NCBI RefSeq assembly: GCF_004341515.1
Contig: NZ_SLZF01000014.1
Span: forward strand, 124,001 to 188,000
Length of the DNA: 64,000 bases
Reading direction: 5' to 3'
DNA from: Allobosea sp. BK604
GTDB taxonomy: Bacteria > Pseudomonadota > Alphaproteobacteria > Rhizobiales > Beijerinckiaceae
Shown here: positions 42,321-51,145 of the stretch, piece by piece
How positions within the stretch are numbered: the first letter of the stretch is position 1
Layout: each line of letters opens with the position of its first letter
Translations under genes and position numbers: made by a program
Notes under the pieces: model-generated
What the model saw: the letters and a program-made list of their open reading frames with translations, nothing else
Databases searched by the model: none
Told to the model about the DNA's origin: nothing

Positions 42321-43175
42321 ATGAAACATGACAGCCCGATCAAGCCGCTCGCGGACAAGATCTGCCTGGTCGCCGGCGCGTCGCGCGGGCTCGGCCGTGG
42401 CATCGCCAAGGCCCTGGGCGAAGCCGGCGCGACGGTGATCGTCACCGGCCGCTCCAGCGAGGCCGGTCCGCGCACGGACCAGCGCCTCGAGACCTTCGAG
42501 GATACGGCGCGCGAGGTCGAGCTCATCGGCGGCAAGGGCCATCCCTATCGCTGCGACCACACGCAGGAGCGCGAGGTCGATGCGCTGGTCTCCTGGGCGT
42601 TGCGCCGCTTCGGCCGGCTCGATTGCGTCGTCGACGCGGTCTGGGGCGGCAATGAGGGCTATGATGGCGAGCGCTATCCGGACGGCTCCAATTTCGGCAC
42701 GCCGTTCTGGCGCCGGCCGGTGGCGCGGCTCGGCGAGAGCTTCGAGAGCGGCGTCTACGCGCAATTGCTGCTGGCGCGTGCCGTCGCGCCGGCCATGGTG
42801 CAGATGCGCAACGGGCTGATCGTCACGGTGAGCTTCGACACCTCGGCCTATCTCGGCGATGCCTTCTACGATCTTGCCAAAGTGGCGATGAACCGGCTGA
42901 CCCTCGCCATGGGCACGGAACTCAAGCCGTTCGGCGTCACTGCGCTGGCCCTGTCGCCCGGCCATGTCCTGACCGAGCGTGTGCGAGACGCAGGCATGGC
43001 CGAAGAGACCACCGAGTCGCCGCTCTATGCCGGCCGCGCCGTCGCAGCGCTCGCGGCGGATCCGCATGTCGCCCGCCATGCCGGGCAGGTTCTGCACGTG
43101 GCCGATCTGGCGCGCGCCCATGGCTTCACCGACCAGGACGGCACGCAGCCGGCCCGGTTCACCATTCCAGGCTGA
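42321..43175 (+). CDS. SDR family oxidoreductase (DHRS1-like)
   Basis: 284 residues. The Rossmann motif is CLVAGASRGLGRGIAKALGE, with VIVTGRS after strand 2, which suggests NADP. The usual NNAG is replaced by AVWGGNEG, as in DHRS1-type enzymes. The catalytic Tyr/Lys pair is in AFYDLAKVAMNRL, with Ser in VSFDTSA. The C-terminal region (GHVLTERVRDAGM) is typical. The substrate is unknown. It stands 12 bases before a second SDR gene, so the two form an operon. Confidence 0.9.
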   Translation: MKHDSPIKPLADKICLVAGASRGLGRGIAKALGEAGATVIVTGRSSEAGPRTDQRLETFEDTAREVELIGGKGHPYRCDHTQEREVDALVSWALRRFGRLDCVVDAVWGGNEGYDGERYPDGSNFGTPFWRRPVARLGESFESGVYAQLLLARAVAPAMVQMRNGLIVTVSFDTSAYLGDAFYDLAKVAMNRLTLAMGTELKPFGVTALALSPGHVLTERVRDAGMAEETTESPLYAGRAVAALAADPHVARHAGQVLHVADLARAHGFTDQDGTQPARFTIPG

Positions 43176-43187
43176 TTGGAGACGACC

Positions 43188-44048
43188 ATGTCGCTCAAGA
43201 ACAAGACGCTCTTCATCACCGGCGGTTCGCGCGGCATCGGGCTTGCCATCGCCATCCGGGCGGCGCGCGACGGCGCCAATGTCACCATCGCGGCCAAGAC
43301 GGCCGAGCCGCATCCCAAGCTGCCGGGCACGATCTACACTGCCGCGGCCGAGATCGAGGCGGCCGGTGGCAAATGCCTGCCGCTGATGGTCGATGTCAGG
43401 GACGAGCAGAGCGTCGCCGAGGCGATCGCCAGGACCGCCGAGACCTTCGGCGGCATCGACATCGTCGTGAACAATGCCAGCGCGATCCAGCTGACCAACA
43501 CCCAGATGACCGAGATGAAGCGCTTCGATCTGATGCACCAGATCAATACGCGCGGCACCTACATGGTCTCGAAATACGCGATCCCGCATCTGGAGAAGGC
43601 CGGGAATCCGCATATCCTGATGCTGTCGCCGCCGCTCGACATGAAGACGCAGTGGTTCGCGCCGCATCTGGCCTATTCCATCGCCAAATACGGCATGAGC
43701 CTGTGCGTGCTCGGCCTCGCCGGCGAGCTCGCGCCGAAGGGCATCGCGGTGAACGCGCTCTGGCCGCGCACCACGATCGCGACGGCGGCGGTGCAGAACT
43801 TGCTCGGCGGCGACAAGATGGTGCAGGCGAGCCGCACGCCGGAGATCCTGGCCGACGCCGCCCATATGATCTTCAGCAAGCCCTCCCGGCAGTTCTCCGG
43901 GCATTTCCTGATCGACGACAGCTTCATGGCCGGCGAGGGCGTCACCGACTTCTCCGGCTATCGCGTCGACCCCTCCGTGCCGCTGATGCCGGACTTCTTC
44001 GTGCCCGCCGACAGCAAGCCGCCGCAGGGCGTGAAGGGCGGGGTTTGA
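43188..44048 (+). CDS. SDR family oxidoreductase (HSDL2-like)
   Basis: 286 residues. Cofactor motif TLFITGGSRGIGLAIAIRAA; NNASAIQL in the structural position. The catalytic Tyr and Lys are in AYSIAKYGMSLCVLG. The insert DMKTQWFAPHLAY and the C-terminal SFMAGEGVTDFSGYRVDP match bacterial HSDL2-like enzymes, but the SCP2 domain of animal HSDL2 is absent. TTGGAGAC lies before ATG 43188. It probably works with the upstream SDR on a lipid or terpenoid substrate; that is inference. Confidence 0.9.
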   Translation: MSLKNKTLFITGGSRGIGLAIAIRAARDGANVTIAAKTAEPHPKLPGTIYTAAAEIEAAGGKCLPLMVDVRDEQSVAEAIARTAETFGGIDIVVNNASAIQLTNTQMTEMKRFDLMHQINTRGTYMVSKYAIPHLEKAGNPHILMLSPPLDMKTQWFAPHLAYSIAKYGMSLCVLGLAGELAPKGIAVNALWPRTTIATAAVQNLLGGDKMVQASRTPEILADAAHMIFSKPSRQFSGHFLIDDSFMAGEGVTDFSGYRVDPSVPLMPDFFVPADSKPPQGVKGGV

Positions 44049-44057
44049 GACGCTTTC

Positions 44058-44179
44058 CGTCATTGCGAGCACCCGGGTCTTGCCTATGGCAAGCCCGGGT
44101 ACAGGCTCCGCGAAGCAATCCAGGAGGCCTCGCTCCACGCCCCCTGGATTGCTTCGTCGCTGCGCTCCTCGCAATGACG
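44058..44179. repeat. Family C palindromic repeat, complete copy with nested hairpin
   Basis: Left CGTCATTGCGAGC and right CTCGCAATGACG ends. A nested hairpin (ACCCGGG TCTTGCCTATGGCAAG CCCGGGT) is inserted near the left end, and AAGCAATCCAGG / CCTGGATTGCTT forms an inner palindrome. Confidence 0.92.
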
Positions 44180-44243
44180 GGTTAGCGCGTCATCGGTTTG
44201 ACATCGCAGCAGGATTGGAGTTCTTGCGCCGCAGCAAAACGGC

Positions 44244-45263
44244 ATGTTCGCCGCCGCTGAAAGTCTCGCCGCCATGCTTCTGATCCACGGCATCTGCCCG
44301 GAGACAGGCGACCGCCTGATCCATCGCACGCTGACCAAGGACGAGCCGATCCCCGGCGGCTCGGCCTGGATCGACCTGCTCAATCCGACGGCGCCCGAGG
44401 ACAAGAAGGTCGAGGCCCATCTCGGCATCTCGATCCCGACGCGCGAGGAGATGCACGACCTCGAGCCGTCGGAGATCATCTATACCGAGAACGGCGCGCA
44501 TTACATGACGGCGCGGGTGATCTGCCAGTCGGATACCAACGTCCCCAAGCTCGCCGACGTCACCTTCATCCTGACCGAGGCCTCGCTCGTGACCGTGCGT
44601 TATGACGAGCCAGGGGCTTTCGGCATCTTCCTCAACCGGGTCACCAAGCCGGGCGGCTGCGGCGTCCAGCCCGAAGCGATCATGGAAGGCATCATCGAGG
44701 CGATCGTCGATCGCGCCGCCGAGGTGCTGCGCGGCGTCGGCGACCGCGTCGACAACGCCTCGCGCCGCATCTTCGCCGGCCGCTCGTCGGACGTGGAGCA
44801 AGGCGGCGCCTATCAGGCGGTGATCCAGAAGATCGGCCAATACGAGCACATCATCTCCAATGTGCGCGAGAGCATGGTCTCGATCGAGCGCGTGCTCCTC
44901 TTCCTCTCGGCCAATTACAAGCGGCCGAAGAAGGCGACGAGCGGCTTCTCGCCGGAATGGCGCACCTCGATCCGCGACGTGCAGGCCATCGAGGAGCACG
45001 CGACCTTCCTGTCGAACAAGCTCCAGTTCATGATGGACGCCACGCTCGGCCTGGTCAGCATCGAGCAGAACAAGATCATCAAGCTCTTCTCGGTCGTCTC
45101 GGTCGCCCTGATGCCGCCGACGCTGATCGCCTCGATCTACGGTATGAACTTCAAGGCCATGCCTGAGCTGGACTGGAGTTTCGGCTACCCGATGGCGATC
45201 GGCCTGATGGTGCTGTTCGCGGTGCTGCCTTACATGTTCTTCCGCTGGAAGAAGTGGTTGTAG
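44244..45263 (+). CDS. corA: CorA family magnesium/cobalt transporter
   Basis: 339 residues. The N-terminal cytoplasmic domain begins about LLIHGICPETG. Two C-terminal TM helices flank the signature YGMNFKAMPEL (GMN near residue 304), and the protein ends with the basic RWKKWL. It forms a pentameric inner-membrane channel for Mg2+. ATG 44244 and ATG 44274 are both possible; neither has a good ribosome site. Confidence 0.96.
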   Translation: MFAAAESLAAMLLIHGICPETGDRLIHRTLTKDEPIPGGSAWIDLLNPTAPEDKKVEAHLGISIPTREEMHDLEPSEIIYTENGAHYMTARVICQSDTNVPKLADVTFILTEASLVTVRYDEPGAFGIFLNRVTKPGGCGVQPEAIMEGIIEAIVDRAAEVLRGVGDRVDNASRRIFAGRSSDVEQGGAYQAVIQKIGQYEHIISNVRESMVSIERVLLFLSANYKRPKKATSGFSPEWRTSIRDVQAIEEHATFLSNKLQFMMDATLGLVSIEQNKIIKLFSVVSVALMPPTLIASIYGMNFKAMPELDWSFGYPMAIGLMVLFAVLPYMFFRWKKWL

Positions 45264-46291
45264 GGGAAGCAAGTATTTCCTGTTCGCCGCGCCGCCGGTT
45301 CCTGCTAAGCTCTAGTCGAGCGGGGGGACAGGCCATTCAAGCGCTGCCAATAGCTCATCCAGGCGAAGCGAAGGCGCCCGCGGGCGCCGCGACACCGCTC
45401 GCCTATCCCATGGCGGTTCTGTGCTGGTTTCTCTCGGCCGGCGTCTACATCGCCGCCAAATGGGCCGCTCCCGAGATGCCCTCCTGGGCGCTCTGCTTCT
45501 GGCGCCTGTCGCTCGCCTGCCTGATCCTGCTGCCGATCGTGCATCGCCATCACGGCGCAATGCTTGCGCTGATCCGAACGCGCGCGACCGAGGTCGTGAT
45601 GATCGGCGCCATCGGCCTGACCCTGTGCCAGGGCATGATCTTCACCGGCCTCAACTATACCAACGCGACGACCGCCGGCATCATCATGGCGCTGTCGCCG
45701 ATCATGACGATGGTGCTCGCCCGCTTCGTGCTTGGCGAGCCTCTCGGCCCGGCCAAGGCGCTCGGAGCAGCGCTCGCCCTCATCGGCATGGTGGTGATCG
45801 TCGCGCGCGGTGACCTCTCCATGCTGCTGCGGCTCCAGTTCAATCCCGGCGAATTATGGATCGTCGGCAGTGCGCTCTGCTGGGGCCTCTACACCGTGCT
45901 GCTGCGGCGCTCGAAATTCGGCATCGAGCTGCTGCCGATGGTCGTGCTGCTGCTCGGAGCCGGTGCGCTCGCCGCCTTGCCGTTCTACCTCTGGGAAATG
46001 ACCTCCGGCGCGCGCATGAGCCTGCATGCCGACGGGCTCCTGGCGCTGGCCTATGTCGCCGGCCCCGGCGGCGCGCTGATGTATTATCTCTACAACCGCA
46101 GCGTCGAGAGCCTCGGCGCCAGCCGCGCCAGCATGCTGCTCTACCTGCAGACCGTTTTCGTCGCCGTGCTCGCCTATCTCATCCTCGGCGAGCGCCTGCA
46201 CGATTTCGACCTCGCCGGAGCGGCCTTCATCGTCGCCGGCATCGTGCTGGCGACGGTCGTCAAGCCGAAGGTGCGTGCGGAACCCGCATAG
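45254..46291 (+). CDS. DMT family transporter (EamA)
   Basis: Up to 345 residues with ten TM helices in two EamA repeats (first: LAYPMAVLCWFLSAGVYIAA to MVVIVARG; second: ELWIVGSALCWGLYTVLLRR to AGIVLATVV). The repeat signature GLNYTNATTAGIIMALSPIM is clear. These proteins export amino acids or other metabolites across the inner membrane. The start is uncertain: GTG 45254 overlaps the corA stop and would give a 50-residue tail, while ATG 45410 lies at the first TM helix and has no ribosome site. Confidence 0.88.
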   Translation: MVVGEASISCSPRRRFLLSSSRAGGQAIQALPIAHPGEAKAPAGAATPLAYPMAVLCWFLSAGVYIAAKWAAPEMPSWALCFWRLSLACLILLPIVHRHHGAMLALIRTRATEVVMIGAIGLTLCQGMIFTGLNYTNATTAGIIMALSPIMTMVLARFVLGEPLGPAKALGAALALIGMVVIVARGDLSMLLRLQFNPGELWIVGSALCWGLYTVLLRRSKFGIELLPMVVLLLGAGALAALPFYLWEMTSGARMSLHADGLLALAYVAGPGGALMYYLYNRSVESLGASRASMLLYLQTVFVAVLAYLILGERLHDFDLAGAAFIVAGIVLATVVKPKVRAEPA

Positions 46292-46418
46292 GCCTTGGCC
46301 GGTATCCGCGGTGCCTGCTTCCGACCATGGCCGCGAGCGGGCCGCCCCCAAGGGGCCACCCGTCAACGCAGCCCGCGCCGGGCCTTCCCCGGCCGGTCCG
46401 CTTGGCTCCCCTGGCGTG

Positions 46419-47849
46419 TTACTGCTGCCCCGGCAAGGGCGGGAGCCCAAATCCGCCGTCGACGCCCGGGATGTTGTTCAGGATGTCGTTGACCCTGGAC
46501 GGGTCGATCTTGATCGGCGCTTCCAGGAAATAGGTCACGATCTGCGGGAAGGCGATCATCAGCGCTACCAGCATCAGCTGCAGCACGATCCAGGGGATCG
46601 AGCCCATGTAGATGTCGGAGGTCTTCACCTCCTTCGGCGCGATGCCGCGCAGATAGAACAGCGCGAAGCCGAAGGGCGGGTGCATGAAGGCCGTCTGGAT
46701 GTTGGCGCAGATCAGCAGGCCGAACCAGATCAGGTCGATGCCGAGCTTGGTCGCGACCGGCGCCAGCAGCGGGATGATGATGAAGGCGATCTCGAAGAAG
46801 TCGAGGAAGAAGGCCACGAAGAACACGAAGATCATCGTGAAGGTCAGGAAGCCGACCTGGCCGCCAGGCATGTTCGCCAGCATGCTCTCGATCCAGTGGC
46901 CGCCGCCGACGCCCTGGAAGACCAGGCTGAAGACACGCGCGCCGATCAGGATGAAGGTCACCATGGCCGTGAGGCGCATGGTCGAGGCCATGCCCTGGTA
47001 GCACAGCTTCCAGGTCAGGGTGCGGTACATCCAGGCGAGCAGGATAGCGCCGACCGCGCCCATGGCGCCGGCTTCCGTCGGCGTGGCCAGGCCCATGAAG
47101 ATGGTGCCGAGCACCAGGAAGATCAGCGCCGCAGAGGGGACGATGCCGCGGATCGCCTTCCACAGCAGCGGCCAGCCCTTCAGGGTCCGCGCCTCCGGCG
47201 GCAGCGCCGGCACATGGTCGGGACGGATGAAGCTGAGAACCAGCACCCAGCCGCAGAACAGCACGAGCTGGACGATCGAGGGGCCGATTGCGCCCATGTA
47301 CATGTCGCCGACCGACTTGCCCATGACGTCGGCGAGCACGATCAGGACGAGCGAGGGCGGGATCAGCTGCGTGATCGTGCCCGACGCCGCGATCACGCCG
47401 GTGGCATGCCGCATGTCGTAATTGTAGCGCATCATCACCGGCAGCGAGATCACGCCCATCGCGATGACCGAGGCCGCGACCGTACCGGTGATCGCGCCCA
47501 GGATCGCGCCGACGAAGATGACGGCGTAGGAGAGGCCGCCGCGGATCGGGCCGAAGAGCTGGCCGATCGAATCCAGCAGATCCTCCGCTAGCCCGCAGCG
47601 CTCGAGGATCGCGCCCATGAAGGTGAAGAACGGGATCGCGAGCAGGAGATCGTTCGAGACGATCGAATAGAGCTGGAAGGTCAGGTTGCCGAGATAGTTC
47701 GGCGCGATGACGCCCATCTCGATCGCGATGAAGCCGAAGAACAGGCCGACAGCGGCGAGCGAGAAGGCGGCGGGATAGCCGATCAGCAGGAAGACGACCA
47801 GCCCGCCGAACATCAGCGGGCTCAGGTTGTCGCGAAACGTATCCATCAT
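46419..47849 (-). CDS. TRAP transporter large permease (DctM)
   Basis: 476 residues with about 12-14 TM helices. TRAP large-subunit motifs include IPFFTFMGAILERCGLAEDL, GPIRGGLSYAVIFVGAILGA, ASGTITQLIPPSLVLIVLAD, LATPTEAGAMGAVGA and NIQTAFMHPPFGFALFYLRG. It imports an organic acid or similar solute with sodium. Its ATG overlaps the stop of the small permease (ATGATGG), so the two are coupled. No substrate-binding DctP gene is nearby. Confidence 0.94.
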   Translation of the reverse strand: MMDTFRDNLSPLMFGGLVVFLLIGYPAAFSLAAVGLFFGFIAIEMGVIAPNYLGNLTFQLYSIVSNDLLLAIPFFTFMGAILERCGLAEDLLDSIGQLFGPIRGGLSYAVIFVGAILGAITGTVAASVIAMGVISLPVMMRYNYDMRHATGVIAASGTITQLIPPSLVLIVLADVMGKSVGDMYMGAIGPSIVQLVLFCGWVLVLSFIRPDHVPALPPEARTLKGWPLLWKAIRGIVPSAALIFLVLGTIFMGLATPTEAGAMGAVGAILLAWMYRTLTWKLCYQGMASTMRLTAMVTFILIGARVFSLVFQGVGGGHWIESMLANMPGGQVGFLTFTMIFVFFVAFFLDFFEIAFIIIPLLAPVATKLGIDLIWFGLLICANIQTAFMHPPFGFALFYLRGIAPKEVKTSDIYMGSIPWIVLQLMLVALMIAFPQIVTYFLEAPIKIDPSRVNDILNNIPGVDGGFGLPPLPGQQ

Positions 47850-48550
47850 TGCAGGGGCTTTTCGTAAGCGTATTCGTGTTGATGGAAGCCACGGATCGCG
47901 GCCGCGCGCTTGATGATTTCGGAAAAGCCCTGAACGGCCACCATGGTGAACCCGAACGGCAGGAGCACGATGACGGGCCAGCGGATCAGGCCGCCGGCAT
48001 TGGTCGAGCGCTCGCCGAGCGTCCAGACCTGAACGAACCATCCCCAGGTGAAGTAGATCAGGACGATGCACATCGGCATGAGGAAGACGATGCCGCCGAT
48101 GAAATCGACCCAGTGGCGGCCCTTGTCGCTATAGAGCCCATAAAGCAGGTCGACGCGGACATGCTCGTTGACCCGCAACGTGTAGGCGGCGCCGAACAGC
48201 ACCATGCCGGCGAACATGTACCATTGGCCTTCCAGGAAGGCGTTGGCATAGAGGCCATAGGCCTCGATCGCCGGCATCAGCCAGGTCAGCAGCGGATGGA
48301 AGGCGGCTTGGCCCGGATCGGCCAACACGTTCCGGATCGGCGTCAGCGAATAGCGGACGATCGCATTGCCGGCACTCAGCAGGCAGCAGAGCAGCACCAG
48401 CCAGTTGGCGATGACACCGAGCACGCCGCCAATGGCGTCGATCGGGGTCGTCAGCCACATCAGTTGGCGGCAGAAGACGTATACGACAAGCCCAAGCGCG
48501 ACCATCGCGCCAAGCACACCGGTAGCCAGGGCAATTTTGTCCAAACCCAT
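47846..48550 (-). CDS. TRAP transporter small permease (DctQ)
   Basis: 234 residues with about five TM helices, longer than typical DctQ (160-190). The central NEHVRVDLLYGLYSDKGRHW is the hallmark of small TRAP permeases. The extra length lies in an insertion after the second helix (PGQAAFHPLLTWLMPAIEAYG), as in the mannitol/chloroaromatic-type TRAP group. It associates with the large subunit encoded next. AGGGGG directly abuts ATG 48548-48550. Confidence 0.9.
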   Translation of the reverse strand: MGLDKIALATGVLGAMVALGLVVYVFCRQLMWLTTPIDAIGGVLGVIANWLVLLCCLLSAGNAIVRYSLTPIRNVLADPGQAAFHPLLTWLMPAIEAYGLYANAFLEGQWYMFAGMVLFGAAYTLRVNEHVRVDLLYGLYSDKGRHWVDFIGGIVFLMPMCIVLIYFTWGWFVQVWTLGERSTNAGGLIRWPVIVLLPFGFTMVAVQGFSEIIKRAAAIRGFHQHEYAYEKPLQ

Positions 48551-48834
48551 CCCCCTGGGATCACTATTGCCTGTCCCAACCGGGCAGGTCGGCGGCTCTT
48601 AGGCATTCTGGGGACAGAAGACAATTCGGGCTTTCGATCTACGACGCCCGTCGGCGAACGCTTGCCTGCCGGCGTCGCGGCGGCGCTACGTCATCCGCAA
48701 ATATCCGAAACGGTCTGGAAGCTGGGATTGTCGCTGCGAGACGGCTCGAGCAAGCTCGATTTCAGGTGGCGGCACGCCAGAATTGTGCTCATGATCGGGA
48801 ATCGAGCAGCCTATCGTTTCCGCGAGGTCGTGCC

Positions 48835-50007
48835 ATGCGCCTTGTCCTGACAACGACTGCCGTTCTTCTTGTCGCAGCCGTCCCGGCCTATGCTGATGAT
48901 CGCGACGAATGTCTCGCCGGTATCGGGCGCCTGCGCAGCGCCGCCGCGCGCTCCACCCCCACCCGGCGAGGCGACCGTCAACGCACGCTCCGCCGGGCTG
49001 AACGCGAGGCCCGCGAGCGCCAGTTCCGCGACTGTGTGGACATCCTCAAGGTCGGCGCCGGCGAAGCTGAAGAGGGCCGCAGGGACGAGGGTGACGTCGA
49101 CGAGGGGCCCGAAACCGAGGACATGTTCGGCTTCACGCAGGGCACCAGCATCCTGGACAAGGGCAAGTTCGAGATATCCGGGGGCGCGGAAGCTGCATTC
49201 GGCAGGCGCTTCGGCCGCTATCGGGCCGGGGCGCTGGGCAGCACCTTCGCATTCGCGCCGGTCGACGGGCTCAGCATCGAGTTCGGCGCGATCGGCACCG
49301 GCTTTTCGATCCGTGACGTCCCGGGGCTGGACAATCGGCGCGGCAGCGGTTTCGGCGGCTTCTCGACCGAGCTGAAATGGCGAGCCGTCAAGCGCGGCGC
49401 CGGCTCGCCCGTTGGCCTGACCTTCATCGTCGAGCCCGAGCTGAGTTTTCTGGACGCCGATAGTGGCGAGCGCGGCCGGGGCATGGGTCTCGGCGCGCGC
49501 ATCGCCCTCGATGCCGAGCTCGTGCCCGGGACGCTGTTCGGCGGATTGAACCTGATCTACGAACTGGAGAAATTCCGCCCGCGGGGCCATGCCCTGTTCA
49601 ATGGCGAGGCCGAGCCGCTGGAGGGCGTTCCGACCGGTCCCTGCCTGCCGGACGCCGACGAGGACAGTCTGGAGACATGTGTCGCATCGGCACGCCGCCT
49701 TGCGGCCGAGCGTACCTCACGCGTGGGAGTGTCGGGCGCGCTGGCGGTCCAGATCAACCGGAACGTCTTCGTCGGCGGCGAAATCCGCTATTTGCGGTCC
49801 TATGCCGGGCTCGGACTGAACAGTTTCGAGGGGCACGCCGTCTTCGTCGGCCCGACCCTTTACGCCAGGCTCAGCGAGAACCTGTCGATCTCCGCGGCCT
49901 TCTCGACGCAGATCGCGGGAAAATCGCAAGCCGCTCCGGGGCGGTCACTCGATCTCGACAACTTCTCCCGCCATCAGGCCAAGTTGAAGATTTCCTACGA
50001 GTTCTGA
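48835..50007 (+). CDS. Putative outer-membrane beta-barrel protein
   Basis: 390 residues with a Sec signal peptide (RLVLTTTAVLLVAAVPAYA, cleavage near residue 20). A charged coiled stretch follows (residues 30-100, RRAEREARERQFRDCVDI). The rest alternates hydrophobic and polar residues in strand-like blocks (GKFEISGGAEAAFG, LSIEFGAIGTGFSI, FVGGEIRYLRSYAGLG). It ends in the aromatic KISYEF expected of barrel proteins recognised by BamA. No family is named. GAGGT lies before ATG 48835. Confidence 0.75.
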   Translation: MRLVLTTTAVLLVAAVPAYADDRDECLAGIGRLRSAAARSTPTRRGDRQRTLRRAEREARERQFRDCVDILKVGAGEAEEGRRDEGDVDEGPETEDMFGFTQGTSILDKGKFEISGGAEAAFGRRFGRYRAGALGSTFAFAPVDGLSIEFGAIGTGFSIRDVPGLDNRRGSGFGGFSTELKWRAVKRGAGSPVGLTFIVEPELSFLDADSGERGRGMGLGARIALDAELVPGTLFGGLNLIYELEKFRPRGHALFNGEAEPLEGVPTGPCLPDADEDSLETCVASARRLAAERTSRVGVSGALAVQINRNVFVGGEIRYLRSYAGLGLNSFEGHAVFVGPTLYARLSENLSISAAFSTQIAGKSQAAPGRSLDLDNFSRHQAKLKISYEF

Positions 50008-50029
50008 CACGCGTTGCCGGCGCAGTCCT

Positions 50030-51076
50030 TCACGCCATCACCCGCGTCATCACATCCTTCATCGCAGCGCCGTCGCGCACCAGCCACTCGGGAACCGGCA
50101 GGTTCTTCGAGCGCAGGAAGTCCGGGTTGAACAGCTTCGACTGATAGCGCGTGCCGTAATCGGCGAGGATGGTCACGATCGTGTGGCCAGGCCCCATCTC
50201 CTTCGCCAGCCGGATCGCGCCGGCGACATTGATGCCCGACGAGCCGCCGAGGCAGAGGCCCTCATGCTCCAGGAGGTCGAAGCAGAGCGGAATCGCTTCT
50301 TCGTCCGGAATCTGGAAGGAGACGTCGATCGGCGCGCCCTCGATATTCCTGGTGATGCGGCCCTGGCCGATGCCCTCGGTGATCGAGGAGCCCTCCGCCT
50401 TGAGCACGCCCGTGGTGTAGAAGGAATGCAGCGCCGCGCCCATCGGATCGGCGAGCGCGATCCTGATCTTCGGGTTGAAGCCCTTCAGCGCCATCGCGAC
50501 GCCGGCGAGCGTGCCGCCGGTGCCGACCGCGCAGGTGAAGCCGTCGACCTTGCCCTCGGTCTGCTGCCAGATCTCCGGGCCGGTCGTCTCGATATGGCCC
50601 TGCCGGTTGGCGGTATTGTCGAACTGGTTGGCCCAGATCGCGCCATTCGGCTCGCTCTTGGCCAGTTCCTCGGCGAGGCGGCCGGAGACCTTCACGTAGT
50701 TGTTGGGGTTGACGTAGCCGACGGCCGGCACCTCGACCAGGGTCGCGCCGGCGAGCCGCAGCATGTCCTTCTTTTCCTGGCTCTGCGTCTCCGGGATCAC
50801 GATCACCGAGCGGTAGCCCAGCGCATTGCCGACCAGCGCGATGCCGATACCGGTATTGCCGGCCGTACCCTCGACGACGACGCCGCCCGGCTTGAGCAGG
50901 CCTTTCTTCTCCGCGTCGCGGATGATGAACAGCGCGGCGCGGTCCTTGACCGACTGGCCGGGATTCATGAATTCGGCCTTGCCCAGGATGGTGCAGCCCG
51001 TCGCCTCGGAGGCGCGCTTCAGCTTGATCAGGGGCGTGTTGCCGATGGCCTCAATGACGCTGGGGCGAATGGTCAT
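50030..51076 (-). CDS. cysK: Cysteine synthase A
   Basis: 348 residues. Makes cysteine from O-acetylserine and sulfide with pyridoxal phosphate in the cytoplasm. The PLP Lys is Lys44 in MNPGQSVKDRAA. The substrate loop is EGTAGNTGIGIA; the phosphate-binding loop is AVGTGGTLAGVA. CLGGSSGINVAGAIRLA is present. It is about 30 residues longer than E. coli CysK because of a C-terminal tail (YQSKLFNPDFLRSKNLPVPE). AGGGAAA lies before ATG 51074-51076. It is divergent from the methyltransferase gene. Confidence 0.95.
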   Translation of the reverse strand: MTIRPSVIEAIGNTPLIKLKRASEATGCTILGKAEFMNPGQSVKDRAALFIIRDAEKKGLLKPGGVVVEGTAGNTGIGIALVGNALGYRSVIVIPETQSQEKKDMLRLAGATLVEVPAVGYVNPNNYVKVSGRLAEELAKSEPNGAIWANQFDNTANRQGHIETTGPEIWQQTEGKVDGFTCAVGTGGTLAGVAMALKGFNPKIRIALADPMGAALHSFYTTGVLKAEGSSITEGIGQGRITRNIEGAPIDVSFQIPDEEAIPLCFDLLEHEGLCLGGSSGINVAGAIRLAKEMGPGHTIVTILADYGTRYQSKLFNPDFLRSKNLPVPEWLVRDGAAMKDVMTRVMA

Positions 51077-51145
51077 GTCGAAATTTCCCTGTTTCGTCCC
51101 GACCTGATAGGCGAAAGCTCGCAATAGGTCACCAGCAAGGCACGC

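Noticed and set aside
42144..44174. 676-codon open frame opposite the SDR pair
   Set aside because: Antisense shadow with biased composition; the plus-strand SDRs are complete.
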